This document shows positions 63,999-64,000 of a stretch of 64,000 nt of DNA, piece after piece. This stretch comes from Burkholderia sp. HI2500 (GTDB lineage Bacteria; Pseudomonadota; Gammaproteobacteria; Burkholderiales; Burkholderiaceae), in contig NZ_NKFL01000004.1 in the NCBI RefSeq assembly GCF_002223055.1, forward strand, positions 2,094,373 through 2,158,372. Reading direction: 5' to 3'. The notes beneath the pieces are model-generated. The model saw nothing but the letters and a program-made list of their open reading frames with translations. It made no database searches and was not told the origin of the DNA. Numbering within the stretch: the stretch's first letter is position 1; each line of letters opens with the position of its first letter. The translations under genes were made by a program, and so were the position numbers.

Positions 63999-64000
63999 AA

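Overview
This window is high-GC (roughly two thirds G+C), densely coded bacterial DNA that reads as a Burkholderia chromosome, most likely the primary chromosome of a Burkholderia cepacia complex strain. The basis is gene content and order (hut operon with HutC and HutD; fumA, bfr, murI, bfd, tonB-exbB-exbD; hemP; FtrABCD ferrous iron system; DUF3563 and cueR next to an rRNA operon), GGAGAC-type ribosome binding sites and frequent GTG/TTG starts. Species assignment is inference; no database was searched.

Layout. 0-6.3 kb: histidine utilisation operon hutH-hutC-hutU-hutD-hutI-hutF on the minus strand, the last gene running off the left edge, with two HutC-type palindromes before hutH. 6.5-12.1 kb: an orphan amino-acid binding protein, a phosphopantetheinyl transferase, an alpha/beta hydrolase, a LysR regulator, and an MFS transporter translationally coupled to a 38-residue membrane peptide. 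12.1-13.6 kb: DNA photolyase. 13.7-23.4 kb: the most unusual region, a sulfation locus with SRPBCC and SnoaL-like proteins, a DHH phosphoesterase, an SDR, a PAPS-type sulfotransferase, a DUF1214 protein, a dedicated cysD-cysNC pair that makes PAPS, and a LuxR-type regulator. A 20-bp imperfect palindrome recurs in front of its transcription units. 23.6-26.1 kb: MFS sugar-acid-type transporter and a beta-propeller lactonase. 26.2-29.2 kb: AraC regulator divergent from a membrane desaturase, then a HAD phosphatase. 29.3-33.9 kb: a five-gene tellurite/stress cluster (TelA, VWA protein, TerC/DUF475, TerD, unknown). 34-36.6 kb: small conserved gene, LysE exporter, tRNA-Ser(GGA), a gene remnant, a lipoprotein.

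36.7-46.2 kb: Na+/solute symporter with its DUF4212 subunit, acetyl-CoA synthetase, an EamA transporter, a YqhA-type protein, class I fumarase, bacterioferritin, glutamate racemase. 46.3-55.6 kb: iron region with bfd, a 20-residue membrane peptide, tonB-exbB-exbD, hemP followed by a probable Fur-controlled small RNA, and ftrABCD, with Fur-like boxes at bfr, bfd, hemP and ftrA; a LysR/pirin divergent pair and a SRPBCC protein lie between. 55.8-64 kb: uvrB, aromatic/aspartate aminotransferase, 3-hydroxybutyrate dehydrogenase, aldo/keto reductase, rlmJ, a small secreted protein, a DUF3563 protein, cueR, and the terminator and 5S rRNA of an rRNA operon that enters from the right on the minus strand.

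How the genes work together: hut turns histidine into glutamate; the sulfation locus couples PAPS synthesis to transfer of sulfate onto an unknown, probably lipophilic, small molecule (inference); the iron genes form one Fur-type response of uptake (TonB, hemin, ferrous iron), storage and release (Bfr/Bfd), and sparing by a small RNA. No insertion sequences, prophage, CRISPR array or replication origin were seen.
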